A stretch of DNA of 38,791 bases from CAZCCC01 sp964497245 (GCA_964497245.1 CAZCCC010000011.1:1-38791); one strand, 5' to 3'. Shown: positions 1-7,189, counted from the stretch's first letter. Made by a program: numbers and translations. The notes: a model not told the origin generated them from the letters alone.

Positions 1-280
1 CTCCTATCCACTGTGGGCGTTGAAATTTGAGGGGTCCCATCTCTAGTACGAGAGGACCGAGATGGACGAACCTCTAGTGTACCAGCTGTTCTACCAAGGG
101 CACTGCTGGGTAGCTATGTTCGGTTTAGATAAGCGCTGAAAGCATCTAAGTGCGAAGCTGTCCCCAAGATAAGATTTCATTACAAGGTTCCCGGAAGACT
201 ACCGGGTTGATAGGCGGCAGGTGTAAGTGCAGTAATGCATTGAGCCGAGCCGTACTAATTACCAATTCTATTTAACCGCA
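1..280 (+). rRNA. rrl: 23S ribosomal RNA, 3' end (partial)
   Basis: Domain VI of 23S rRNA. The sarcin-ricin loop core AGTACGAGAGGACC is at 46-59, and the conserved tail GAGCCGAGCCGTACTAATTA ends near 261. The 5' part lies outside the window. The 3' end is placed near 280 by comparison with the usual end of the molecule and may be off by 10 nt. The spacer to 5S (281-398) shows no tRNA. Confidence 0.96.
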
Positions 281-398
281 AGAATTTGGATTTGTTTTAG
301 TTATAGTTTATAATTTTTACAAGTCATTGGAAGTTGCTTTGCCAATTTTTGGCAGAGTTCTTCTGGTAGTTTTACTTGTTATTAAAGTGGGTTTTAGA

Positions 399-508
399 AT
401 CTCCGTGCTTCTAGCGAGAGAGCCACACCCGTTCCCATCCCGAACACGGCAGTTAAGCCTCTCAGCGCCGATGATACTTTAACAGGGAAAGTAGGTCAGC
501 GCGGGGAC
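399..508 (+). rRNA. rrf: 5S ribosomal RNA
   Basis: The conserved core CCCGTTCCCATCCCGAACAC lies at 427-446. The terminal helix can be drawn directly: TCTCCGTGCT at 400-409 pairs over 10 bp with AGCGCGGGGA at 498-507, with G-U pairs allowed. The length of about 110 nt fits the family. It follows 23S in the same orientation. Confidence 0.95.
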
Positions 509-544
509 TGTGAAACTCACTTTTTTCTTAGGAAAAATTTTAAT

Positions 545-574
545 AAAAAACTCCGTTTAGCACGGAGTTTTTTA
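545..574 (+). terminator. rho-independent terminator of the rRNA operon
   Basis: CTCCGT (551-556) and ACGGAG (562-567) form a 6-bp stem with a TTAGC loop. It is preceded by an A-run and followed by six T, directly downstream of 5S. Confidence 0.85.
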
Positions 575-576
575 AT

Positions 577-605
577 TTGACAAAAACAGGTTGGTAGTAT
601 AAGAT
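577..605 (+). promoter_or_regulatory. sigma70-type promoter for the 48-aa peptide
   Basis: TTGACA (577-582), a 17-nt spacer, then TAAGAT (600-605). The TAAGRT -10 and the G/T-rich spacer resemble the promoters at 18850-18878 and 25980-26008. It starts right after the rRNA terminator. Confidence 0.65.
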
Positions 606-663
606 TTGTTTTGCGAGTGTAAATAGTTTGATCTTTTAATTTATAACAGACAGGAGATTAACA

Positions 664-810
664 ATGGGAATTCTTGAATTTATTTTTAGGTTTTTAAGTA
701 ATGTTCTTTGGATTATTTTAGCCATTTCAACCGGAAAATTTTCAGAAATTATTCAAGCCCTTATTAATATTGCACAATTGTTTACTGATAATATTGGTTG
801 GTTTTTTTAA
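664..810 (+). CDS. 48-aa hydrophobic peptide, function unknown
   Basis: A short complete frame starting ATG at 664 with a good SD (AGGAGA, 652-657) and ending TAA at 808-810. The product is 48 residues, strongly hydrophobic, with one likely membrane helix over residues 4-22 and a second amphipathic stretch over 25-48. No family was recognised. It has its own promoter (577-605) and terminator (834-857), so it looks like a real independent transcription unit behind the rRNA operon. A small membrane protein, toxin-like peptide or bacteriocin-like peptide are all possible and nothing visible decides between them. Confidence 0.6.
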   Translation: MGILEFIFRFLSNVLWIILAISTGKFSEIIQALINIAQLFTDNIGWFF

Positions 811-833
811 GCCTTGCTCGTTTTAATTGCTTC

Positions 834-857
834 AGGCCTTTTTCAGGCCTTTTTTTA
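834..857 (+). terminator. rho-independent terminator
   Basis: Two copies of the self-complementary AGGCCT (834-839 and 845-850) form the stem, followed by a run of six T. It closes the 48-aa peptide unit. Confidence 0.8.
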
Positions 858-870
858 TATTGTTTTAGTA

Positions 871-899
871 TTGACTTCTTTTTCTGTATGATGTAGTAT
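871..899 (+). promoter_or_regulatory. candidate promoter for the RHH-nucleotidyltransferase
   Basis: TTGACT (871-876), 17 nt, TAGTAT (894-899). Other -10-like hexamers (TATAAT at 905-910) are close by, so the exact start is unsure. The 80-nt AT-rich leader has no SD. Confidence 0.45.
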
Positions 900-987
900 G
901 ATAATATAATAAATTAATAAAATAAAAAATAAGAAATTAAAGTTAAATTAGGCATTTAGTTTATTATTTTTTTACTTTTTTATCTCA

Positions 988-1821
988 ATGGACAGATCAA
1001 GACTCACAATTACACTAAAAAAGGATATTCTGAAGCAATTGGATGAATATATAGACGGTTCAAGAATCAGAAATCGTTCCCATGCCATTGAATATGTTTT
1101 AAGTAAATATTTTGCCCCAAAAATAAAAAGAGCTGTTATTTTAGCTGGTGGTAAGGGTTTGAAAATGAGACCTTTTACCTATGAAATGCCAAAGGCAATG
1201 ATTCCGGTTAATGGTCGGCCGGTTTTAGAACACATAATTGAAAATTTAAGGCGCTATGATGTTCGCGATTTGATTGTTTCAGTTGGTCACATGGGAAGTA
1301 AAATTAAGCAATATTTTGGTGATGGTTCTAAATTTGGGGTAAAAATAATTTATCTTGAACAAGGTAAATCAGAAACCGGTACCGCCGCTCCAATTATGCA
1401 GGCAAAAAATATTATCGGCAACAATCCTTTTTTAGTTTACTATGGTGATGTATTAGCGAATATTGATATAGATGACATGATTGATTTTCATATTTCAGCT
1501 GGTGGATTAGCAACTTTAGCTTTAACTTCAATAAATAAGCCGGCTGACTGGGGGGTAGTTAGACTTCAAGGCGGAAAAATTTATTCCTATTTGGAAAAGC
1601 CGGATCATCGCAAGAATTTATCACATATAATCAATGCCGGGATTTATATTTTTGAACCTAAAATTTTTGATTATTTAAAAAACGCTAAAAGGCTTGAACA
1701 AGATGTATTAATGAGGCTGGTTGAGCAAAGAAAACTTTCCGGCTATATGTTTGCCGGATCATGGTTTGATGTTGGCAATCCGGAAATTTATCAGCAGGCG
1801 GTTAAAGAATGGAAAAATTGA
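988..1821 (+). CDS. nucleotidyltransferase with N-terminal ribbon-helix-helix domain
   Basis: 277 aa. Residues 1-45 read as a CopG/Arc-type ribbon-helix-helix (beta strand SRLTITL, then two helices with RSHAIEYVL). Residues 47-277 are a sugar-phosphate nucleotidyltransferase of the NTP_transferase (RmlA/GlmU) fold: signature AVILAGGKGLKMRPFT..MPKAMIPV, metal-site YYGD near residue 155, and late motifs EKP, NAGIYIFEP and WFDVGNPE. The usual signature Arg (GTRL) is Lys here (GLKM). It would transfer NMP to a sugar-1-phosphate, but the substrate cannot be read. The fusion suggests DNA binding or RHH-driven dimerisation. There is no SD before the ATG. It lies upstream of phosphatase and kinase genes and 3 kb from the amino-sugar genes. 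Confidence 0.85.
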   Translation: MDRSRLTITLKKDILKQLDEYIDGSRIRNRSHAIEYVLSKYFAPKIKRAVILAGGKGLKMRPFTYEMPKAMIPVNGRPVLEHIIENLRRYDVRDLIVSVGHMGSKIKQYFGDGSKFGVKIIYLEQGKSETGTAAPIMQAKNIIGNNPFLVYYGDVLANIDIDDMIDFHISAGGLATLALTSINKPADWGVVRLQGGKIYSYLEKPDHRKNLSHIINAGIYIFEPKIFDYLKNAKRLEQDVLMRLVEQRKLSGYMFAGSWFDVGNPEIYQQAVKEWKN

Positions 1822-1864
1822 TTGTATTTATAATTTTAAGGTTTAATTAATAAATTACCACCTG

Positions 1865-1919
1865 AACTTCTAAAACCTAATTTATCAAGAAAATTTTAAT
1901 AAACTAGGTTTTAGAAGTT
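1865..1919. repeat. 15-bp perfect inverted repeat
   Basis: AACTTCTAAAACCTA at 1865-1879 is perfectly complementary to TAGGTTTTAGAAGTT at 1905-1919, with a 25-nt AT-rich loop. There is no T-run after the second arm, so it is not a standard terminator. It sits between the nucleotidyltransferase and the HAD gene, 36 nt before the latter's ATG. Confidence 0.75.
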
Positions 1920-1955
1920 TGAATGAACATTGACAACTAATGGAGGATATCAGCT

Positions 1956-2651
1956 ATGAAGGTGATAGGTTTTTTATGTCCAAGAGTAAAAGCCTTGGTT
2001 TTTGACATTGACAATACTGTTTATTCGCGGTCGGAAGAATATTTTGCTGAAGGTAGCAGACGGGAACTTGAACTTTCTGCAAATGCTATTGGCATACCCT
2101 TAGCTGTATTTCTAAAAGCTTTTGAAAAAAAGCGAAATGAAATTTCGGCCAGAGAAGAAAGGAAAGTGGCGGTGACTGAAACGGTCTATGCTCTTGGTGT
2201 TACCCCTAAACAATGGAGTAGTTTACGTCTGGTAGCCTGGCAGCCGGAGAAATGGATTTCTTCGGATCCCGATATTTCTAATCTTTTTGCGGAACTAACC
2301 GGTCGCTACCATGTTGCCTTCGGTACCAATTCACCAGTTGAAATTGGTTTACGTGTTCTGCAGACTATTGGTATTGCCCAAGCTGCACCAGAGATAAAAG
2401 TGTTTGGTCCCGAAAATTTAAATTTTTCAAAGCCAGAGCCGGAGTTTTTTTGCGGAATTTCTGATTTTCTTGGTTTATCGGCTTCAGTTTGTATTTCAAT
2501 TGGTGACCGAGAATTTTCTGATGGTTCGCCGGCAATTAAAGCAGGTTATGCCGGAGCAGTAATTGTTCACAAAAGTACAGAAGAACTCCTTGGACTTGGA
2601 GATTGTTTATTAAATGGGCGTTGGTCAGAATTGAATGAAAGGAGGAAATAA
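1956..2651 (+). CDS. HAD-superfamily hydrolase
   Basis: 231 aa. HAD motif I is LVFDIDNTVYS (nucleophile Asp near residue 18), motif II the FGTNS region near residue 122, motif III Lys in NFSKPEPEFF, and motif IV ISIGDREFSD. The order and size fit HAD subfamily IA phosphatases. The DIDNT motif I with an inserted helical cap resembles pyrimidine 5'-nucleotidase-like enzymes, but the substrate is not determinable. A strong SD (GGAGG, 1942-1946) fixes the start. Its stop overlaps the next gene's start by one base, so the two are translationally coupled. Confidence 0.85.
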   Translation: MKVIGFLCPRVKALVFDIDNTVYSRSEEYFAEGSRRELELSANAIGIPLAVFLKAFEKKRNEISAREERKVAVTETVYALGVTPKQWSSLRLVAWQPEKWISSDPDISNLFAELTGRYHVAFGTNSPVEIGLRVLQTIGIAQAAPEIKVFGPENLNFSKPEPEFFCGISDFLGLSASVCISIGDREFSDGSPAIKAGYAGAVIVHKSTEELLGLGDCLLNGRWSELNERRK

Positions 2652-3343
2652 TGTTTCAGCAGGTAATTTTAGGTAATTTAGCAAAAGAAAGAGTGTCACT
2701 TGTTGGTGTGACTGGACAGGCTGGTGCAGGCAAGACAACCCACATTACTCCGCTTATAGGGACAATTGTTCGTGATGTTGGTTTTAATTTTGCCTGTTTA
2801 AGTCTTGATACTTTTTTTATTCTTTCAAGTGCTGATCGCAAGACTTGGCTTGAAGAAGGAGTAAAAATTAGTTGTGAAGAAGGATTACGTCGCGCTAATC
2901 AGATGACTTGGTGGAATTTTGCAAAAGCCCAAGAAGCAATCAACTTACTTTTAAGTGGCAGAGAACTACATCTTGAGGGCGTCTATAATCGCGCAGACAA
3001 AGGTGAATTGACCGGTGAAGTTCATATTGCACCTTCCCGAGAAGGCATGCTAATTGCTTTTGAAGGGGTTGGCGTTTGCCATCTTAATGGTATGGCTGAA
3101 TTGTTTTTTACTTATGCACCAGCTGAAGTTCGTCTTGAACGGCTTCGTCAGCGTGATAAACATCGTCAAGGTCAGGAAGTCTTTGAAAGATTCCGTGTGA
3201 CTCAATCCTTTGAACGCAACTACTTTCCCCTTTATTGGGATAGAATAACACGGTTTATTGATAATAGCGTTGACTATCCTCAAATTTTGCCTTTAATGGC
3301 TGCTGACTATGCTCTTTCGGAGGAAGGACTCTCAATAGAATAA
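2651..3343 (+). CDS. P-loop kinase, uridine kinase/phosphoribulokinase-like
   Basis: 230 aa. A Walker A motif lies at residues 20-28 (GQAGAGKTT), followed by a kinase-like core with LSLDTFF (substrate Asp region as in uridine kinases) and a lid segment rich in Arg (RLERLRQRDKHRQG). The fold reads as a nucleoside/sugar kinase of the uridine kinase family, with weak similarity, so the substrate is unknown. SD GGAGG at 2641-2645 lies within the end of the preceding HAD gene, with which it shares one base. The kinase/phosphatase pairing suggests opposing or sequential steps on one phosphorylated metabolite (inference). Confidence 0.7.
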   Translation: MFQQVILGNLAKERVSLVGVTGQAGAGKTTHITPLIGTIVRDVGFNFACLSLDTFFILSSADRKTWLEEGVKISCEEGLRRANQMTWWNFAKAQEAINLLLSGRELHLEGVYNRADKGELTGEVHIAPSREGMLIAFEGVGVCHLNGMAELFFTYAPAEVRLERLRQRDKHRQGQEVFERFRVTQSFERNYFPLYWDRITRFIDNSVDYPQILPLMAADYALSEEGLSIE

Positions 3344-3350
3344 AAAAATA

Positions 3351-3392
3351 AAAGCGGGCTGTTTTAATTAGATAGACGAACCGCTTTTTTTT
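3351..3392. terminator. bidirectional terminator between convergent genes
   Basis: AAAGCGG (3351-3357) pairs with CCGCTTT (3381-3387). T-rich runs flank it on both strands, so it can serve both the kinase gene (+) and the HAD gene ending at 3397 (-). Confidence 0.75.
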
Positions 3393-3396
3393 ATAC

Positions 3397-4047
3397 CTAG
3401 ATTTTTTTGATTAGATCAAGATTAATTTCTTTTAAATCGTTTATAATAAAATCAGCTTCAAGTAAAGCATTCTTTGGGGTATAATTATGATTTAGACCAA
3501 TACATATCATTTTGGCATTTTTTGCCGAGCCAATACCATCTTTTGAATCTTCTATAACAATACAATTAGACGGCATAACGTTTAATTTTTTTGCTGCTAA
3601 AAGATAAATTTCCGGATCGGGTTTGAGATTTGTTATATCATCTATTGAAAGAATAACATCAAAATAATTTTTTATTTCAAGCCAATTTACCATATTTTCA
3701 ATCATTCTTGATTCGTTTTGTGAGACTAGGGCCAATTTAAAATTATTTTTTTTAAGGTATTCTAAAATTTCTTTTCCACCAGTAACTTTTTTTACATATT
3801 TTTTTGGCTGATTGTTAAATAATTCTCTTTTTAGTTGAGTTAGTTTTTGGGTATCAATTTTTTTTTGTTGTTCTTTGGTTAAAATATCATTCCAAAAATC
3901 TTTTGATTTTCTTCCTGCTTTATATTTAAAATCACTATCTTTAATAAAAATTCCTTTGCTTTTAAGATATTTTTGATAAAACTTAAAAGTTTCCTTTTCG
4001 GTTTTAATTAGAACTCCATCTAAATCAAATAAAATTGCTTTTATCAT
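3397..4047 (-). CDS. HAD hydrolase, beta-phosphoglucomutase/phosphatase-like (subfamily IA)
   Basis: 216 aa. Motif I is FDLDGVLIKT (residues 7-16), with a helical cap at residues 17-85. Motif II is ALVSQNES, motif III NLKPDPEIYLLA, and motif IV VIEDSKDGIGSAKNA. This is the classic layout of beta-phosphoglucomutase and phosphoglycolate/sugar-phosphate phosphatases; the substrate cannot be assigned. It is transcribed toward the kinase gene and separated from it by a shared terminator. No SD is visible upstream, and a weak AT-rich promoter is possible at 4053-4084. Confidence 0.85.
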   Translation of the reverse strand: MIKAILFDLDGVLIKTEKETFKFYQKYLKSKGIFIKDSDFKYKAGRKSKDFWNDILTKEQQKKIDTQKLTQLKRELFNNQPKKYVKKVTGGKEILEYLKKNNFKLALVSQNESRMIENMVNWLEIKNYFDVILSIDDITNLKPDPEIYLLAAKKLNVMPSNCIVIEDSKDGIGSAKNAKMICIGLNHNYTPKNALLEADFIINDLKEINLDLIKKI

Positions 4048-4118
4048 ACAAAATTATATTAACATTATTATTTTTTTTTATCAAACTAATGTATTTAATT
4101 GACACTTTTATTATTATT

Positions 4119-4140
4119 ATTTAGCTTAATTAAGCTAAAT
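4119..4140. promoter_or_regulatory. 22-bp perfect palindrome upstream of the TrmB-like regulator (possible operator)
   Basis: Both halves read ATTTAGCTTAA outward-in, giving a perfect 11+11 dyad with no spacer. It lies 35 nt upstream of the -35 box at 4175, in the divergent region between the HAD gene and the regulator. An operator for the regulator itself is a reasonable inference. A transcript hairpin is less likely because it lies upstream of the promoter. Confidence 0.5.
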
Positions 4141-4147
4141 ATTTTAT

Positions 4148-4156
4148 TTATCCACA
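4148..4156 (+). other. DnaA-box consensus TTATCCACA
   Basis: Exact match to the bacterial DnaA-box consensus in an AT-rich divergent intergenic region. It stands alone here; a second exact match is at 12975-12983. Confidence 0.4.
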
Positions 4157-4174
4157 TTTTTTGTCGGAAATAAA

Positions 4175-4202
4175 TTGACAAGTTTATTTATAGGTGTATA
4201 AT
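4175..4202 (+). promoter_or_regulatory. consensus sigma70 promoter for the TrmB-like regulator
   Basis: TTGACA (4175-4180), 16 nt, TATAAT (4197-4202). Both hexamers match consensus exactly. Predicted start near 4209, giving a short leader before the gene. Confidence 0.8.
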
Positions 4203-4241
4203 GTTTTTATCTGTGTTTTTTAACTTTTAATGGGATATATT

Positions 4242-4979
4242 ATGGTGGAAAGAATTCTTGAAAAAATCGGCTTAAACGAAAAAGAGATAAAAATTTATCT
4301 TTCTTGTTTAAGATTGGGACCATCTTCAGTACGTAATATTGCCCAAGAATCAGAGATTAATCGCGGGACTACATATGATATTTTAAAAAATTTAAAAGAA
4401 ATGGGCTTAGTAAGTTATTATCATAAAGATAAAAATCAGTATTTTATCGCTGAAGATCCTAAAAAAATAGAAGACGTTTTGGAACAAAAAAAGAAGCAGC
4501 TTGTTGAAACAAAAAAAGAAATTGAAAAGATAATTCCCGAGTTAAAGTCAATTTACAATAATGCTAAAAATAAACCAGTTGCAAAATTTTATGAAGGCTA
4601 TTCAGGGATAAAATTAATTTTACATGATGTATTACACACATTGAGAGACTCTGGAGAAAAAGAATATTATGTTTATTCCTCCTCAGAAATTAAAGATTAT
4701 CTTTATAATGTGTATCCGCAGTTTTCTGCCGATAGAATAAAGGAGGATATAAAAGTAAAAGTTGTTTCAATTGGTCCCGGCGGGGAGATGCGAGGACTTG
4801 ATGAGCGCAAGTGGCTTACCAAAGAAGAAAGTACTCCAACTTATACTTTAATTTATAGCGGCAAAGTGGCAATGATTTCTATTGATAAAAATCAGCGTCC
4901 AATTGGAGTAATTGTTGAAGATGTAAATATTTATCAAACACAAAAAATGATTTTTGATTTTGTTTGGGAAAAGCTATAG
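4242..4979 (+). CDS. TrmB-family transcriptional regulator
   Basis: 245 aa from the ATG at 4242. An in-frame ATG at 4230 would add four residues; 4242 is preferred because homology to TrmB-type N termini starts there and GGGA precedes it. The N-terminal winged helix is clear (LEKIGLNEKEIKIYLSCLRL, then VRNIAQESEINRGTTYDILK as recognition segment). A charged coiled-coil linker follows at about residues 75-105, then a C-terminal domain starting KFYEGYSGIK, as in TrmB regulators that sense sugars or other small molecules. In the presumed pre-insertion state its stop would lie only a few bases from glmS, so it may regulate amino-sugar synthesis (inference from position). Confidence 0.85.
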   Translation: MVERILEKIGLNEKEIKIYLSCLRLGPSSVRNIAQESEINRGTTYDILKNLKEMGLVSYYHKDKNQYFIAEDPKKIEDVLEQKKKQLVETKKEIEKIIPELKSIYNNAKNKPVAKFYEGYSGIKLILHDVLHTLRDSGEKEYYVYSSSEIKDYLYNVYPQFSADRIKEDIKVKVVSIGPGGEMRGLDERKWLTKEESTPTYTLIYSGKVAMISIDKNQRPIGVIVEDVNIYQTQKMIFDFVWEKL

Positions 4980-4982
4980 GTT

Positions 4983-5001
4983 TACCCCGTTAGAAATTAT
5001 G
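4983..5001 (+). repeat. left terminal inverted repeat of the GIY-YIG cassette
   Basis: 19 nt, perfectly complementary to 5252-5270. It contains the GIY-YIG start codon. Confidence 0.9.
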
Positions 5002-5256
5002 GCTTATTATATATATGTTTTAAAGAGTGTAAAAGATAATAATTGGTATACCGGTTGCACAAATGATTTAAAAAGGAGACTAGTTCAACACAATAGTAGT
5101 AAGAAGTTTCCGATGGTATTTAGAATTCCTTTTAAATTAATTTATTATGAAGTTTGTTTAAATAGTAAAGATGCTTTTGCTCGAGAGAAATATTTAAAAT
5201 CAGGTATGGGTAAAAGGTATATAAAAAATAGATTAAAATATTATTTTAATTCATAA
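4999..5256 (+). CDS. GIY-YIG nuclease domain protein (URI/UPF0213 type)
   Basis: 85 aa. GIY-YIG motif: YYIYVLKS (residues 3-10) and WYTGCTND (residues 16-23), with Arg in LKRRLVQHN, then KFPMVFRIPFKLIYYEVC and the catalytic Glu in REKYLKSG near residue 65. It is a single-domain nuclease of the small UPF0213/UvrC-N-like class. The longer frame from 4954 would overlap the TrmB gene, so the ATG at 4999 is preferred; family members begin with this M-x-Y-Y-I-Y-V-L pattern. Both ends of the gene lie within perfect inverted repeats, and it has no SD. It is likely an autonomous or cassette-encoded endonuclease rather than a repair protein. Confidence 0.85.
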   Translation: MAYYIYVLKSVKDNNWYTGCTNDLKRRLVQHNSSKKFPMVFRIPFKLIYYEVCLNSKDAFAREKYLKSGMGKRYIKNRLKYYFNS

Positions 5257-5270
5257 TTTCTAACGGGGTA
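5252..5270 (-). repeat. right terminal inverted repeat of the GIY-YIG cassette
   Basis: 19 nt, perfect complement of 4983-5001. It contains the GIY-YIG stop codon. Its GGGG (5265-5268) lies just upstream of the glmS ATG and may act as a weak SD for it. Confidence 0.9.
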
Positions 5271-5271
5271 T

Positions 5272-7110
5272 ATGTGTGGAATAGTCGGTTACATTGGTAA
5301 AAAACAAGCAGCACCGATTTTACTCGATGGCCTTAAAAGGCTTGAGTATCGCGGTTATGATTCAGCCGGAATCGCCATTTGGGACGGCAAGGATATCAAT
5401 GCCTTAAAAGTTAAAGGACGTGTTGCTGAATTATTAAATTTGGTTAATGAAAAAAAACCTGATGGCGCAGTCGGTATTGCCCATACTCGTTGGGCGACGC
5501 ATGGCGAACCTTCTGAGGTAAATGCCCATCCTCATCATGATAATGATAATAACGTTTACGTCGTTCATAATGGCATTGTTGAAAATTTTAAGTCGCTTCG
5601 AAGCAGTCTGGAAAAAGAAGGCTGCAAATTCATTTCCGAAACAGACACAGAGGTTATTGCCCATTTGGTTGCAAAATTTTTAAAGAATAGTGACAGTTTG
5701 GAGCAGGCAGTTCGAAAGGCGCTTCATTTAATAAAAGGCACTTATGCCTTGCTAATTATTGCCAAATCCGAGCCGGGCACTTTAATTGCCGCCCGTTTTA
5801 GCAGTCCTCTCCGGATTGGAATCGGCACCGATGAATTGATTGTTGCCTCAGACCCTTCAGCAATTTTAAACTACACTCAGAAAATCGTAACTTTAAGTGA
5901 TAAGGAAATTGCTGTTTTTAAAGACGGGGACTATACAATTTCCAGTCTTAATGGCGGAAAAGTAATAGATAAGGAAATTGAAAAAATAGAATGGGATTTG
6001 GAGCAGGCGGAGAAAGGCGGTTTTGAACATTTTATGATCAAAGAGATTTTTGAACAATCGGAAACTATTCAAAATAGCTTACGTGGTCGGCTTATATTAG
6101 ATGAGGGAAAAGCGGTTTTAGGTGGATTAAAAAATGTTGAAGATCGTTTGAGACAGATTGAACGTTTAACCATTGTTGCCTGTGGTACGGCTTATTATGC
6201 TAGTCTGGTTGGTGAGTATATGATTGAGGAATATGCCGGACTTTCGACTGAAGTTTGCGTTGCCTCAGAATTTCGTTACCGCAAACCCATTTTAAATCCG
6301 AAAACCGATGCCGTTTTAGTTTTAAGCCAGTCTGGTGAGACAGCCGATACATTGGCAGCTGTCAGAGAAGCAAAAGAAAAAGGCGTGTTAACTTTGGGAA
6401 TTGTTAATGTCATTGGCAGCACCATTGCTCAGGAAACAGATGCCGGAATTTATAACCATGCCGGTCCGGAGATCGGGGTTGCCTCAACTAAAGTTTTTGT
6501 TTCCCAACTTACAATTCTTTCTCTTTTGACATTATTTTTAGGAAGGCAACGGCAGATGTCGGTTGTAATGGGTAAAAGAATTGCCGAAGAGCTTTTGAGA
6601 ATTCCAAATTATATAAATCAAATTTTGCAAAATAATGACTTAGTCAGAGAAGTTGCCAAGAAGTATTATAAGTATGATAATTTTTTCTTTTTAGGCAGAA
6701 AATATAATTTTCCGATTGCCATGGAGGGAGCTTTGAAATTAAAAGAGATTTCTTATATCCATGCCGAAGGCGGATCTTCCGGAGAACTAAAGCACGGGCC
6801 CCTGGCAATGATTGATCCTGAGTTTCCGACGGTTTTTATATGTCCCAAAGACAGTGTTTACGAAAAAAATATTTCCAACCTTGAAGAAGTAAAAGCCAGA
6901 AAAGGTAGGATAATTGCCGTTGCCACTTTTGGGGATGAAGAAATTAAAAAAGATGCCGATGACATATTCTATATTCCCAAAACCCTAGAAATGTTAACTC
7001 CGATTTTAGCGGTAGTCCCATTACAGCTTTTTGCTTATTATGCAGCGGTTTTAAAGGGTTGTGATGTTGATAAGCCGAGGAATTTGGCCAAGAGTGTGAC
7101 AGTGGAATAA
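5272..7110 (+). CDS. glmS: glutamine--fructose-6-phosphate aminotransferase (isomerizing)
   Basis: 612 aa, normal full length. It converts fructose-6-phosphate plus glutamine to glucosamine-6-phosphate, the first committed step to UDP-GlcNAc. The N-terminal glutaminase starts with catalytic Cys2 (MCGIVGYIG) and has AHTRWATHG and HNGIVEN. Two SIS isomerase domains follow: VACGTAYYAS near residue 303, LSQSGETADTLAA, GPEIGVASTKVF, and in the second AMEGALKLKEISYIHAEG and GELKHGP. The C terminus DKPRNLAKSVTVE is intact. Only one base separates it from the inserted GIY-YIG cassette. It heads the amino-sugar gene run and may be controlled by the adjacent TrmB-like regulator. No glmS-ribozyme-like leader is possible, since the cassette directly abuts the gene. 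Confidence 0.97.
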   Translation: MCGIVGYIGKKQAAPILLDGLKRLEYRGYDSAGIAIWDGKDINALKVKGRVAELLNLVNEKKPDGAVGIAHTRWATHGEPSEVNAHPHHDNDNNVYVVHNGIVENFKSLRSSLEKEGCKFISETDTEVIAHLVAKFLKNSDSLEQAVRKALHLIKGTYALLIIAKSEPGTLIAARFSSPLRIGIGTDELIVASDPSAILNYTQKIVTLSDKEIAVFKDGDYTISSLNGGKVIDKEIEKIEWDLEQAEKGGFEHFMIKEIFEQSETIQNSLRGRLILDEGKAVLGGLKNVEDRLRQIERLTIVACGTAYYASLVGEYMIEEYAGLSTEVCVASEFRYRKPILNPKTDAVLVLSQSGETADTLAAVREAKEKGVLTLGIVNVIGSTIAQETDAGIYNHAGPEIGVASTKVFVSQLTILSLLTLFLGRQRQMSVVMGKRIAEELLRIPNYINQILQNNDLVREVAKKYYKYDNFFFLGRKYNFPIAMEGALKLKEISYIHAEGGSSGELKHGPLAMIDPEFPTVFICPKDSVYEKNISNLEEVKARKGRIIAVATFGDEEIKKDADDIFYIPKTLEMLTPILAVVPLQLFAYYAAVLKGCDVDKPRNLAKSVTVE

Positions 7111-7129
7111 TTCTTTTGATTTTATTGCT

Positions 7130-7153
7130 AGTGGCGATTGGAAAATCGCTACT
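7130..7153. repeat. intergenic hairpin after glmS
   Basis: AGTGGCGATT (7130-7139) pairs with AATCGCTACT (7144-7153) over 10 bp with one G-U and a 4-nt loop. There is no T-run, so it may be an mRNA-stabilising or processing hairpin rather than a terminator. Confidence 0.5.
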
Positions 7154-7189
7154 GTAAAAAATTAAATGTTTCATGTTTAAAATAAATAT

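Larger units (their letters stand above)
4983..5270 (+). mobile_element. 288-bp inverted-repeat-bounded GIY-YIG cassette
   Basis: A 19-bp perfect inverted repeat brackets one GIY-YIG gene: left arm TACCCCGTTAGAAATTATG at 4983-5001, right arm CATAATTTCTAACGGGGTA at 5252-5270. The gene's ATG (4999-5001) is the inner end of the left arm and its TAA (5254-5256) is inside the right arm. The unit sits between the regulator stop (4979) and glmS start (5272), leaving 3 nt and 1 nt. The outermost TA of each arm could be a duplicated TA target, making the true ends CCCC..GGGG. No transposase is present. Mobility by the nuclease itself, homing-style, is inference. Confidence 0.7.
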
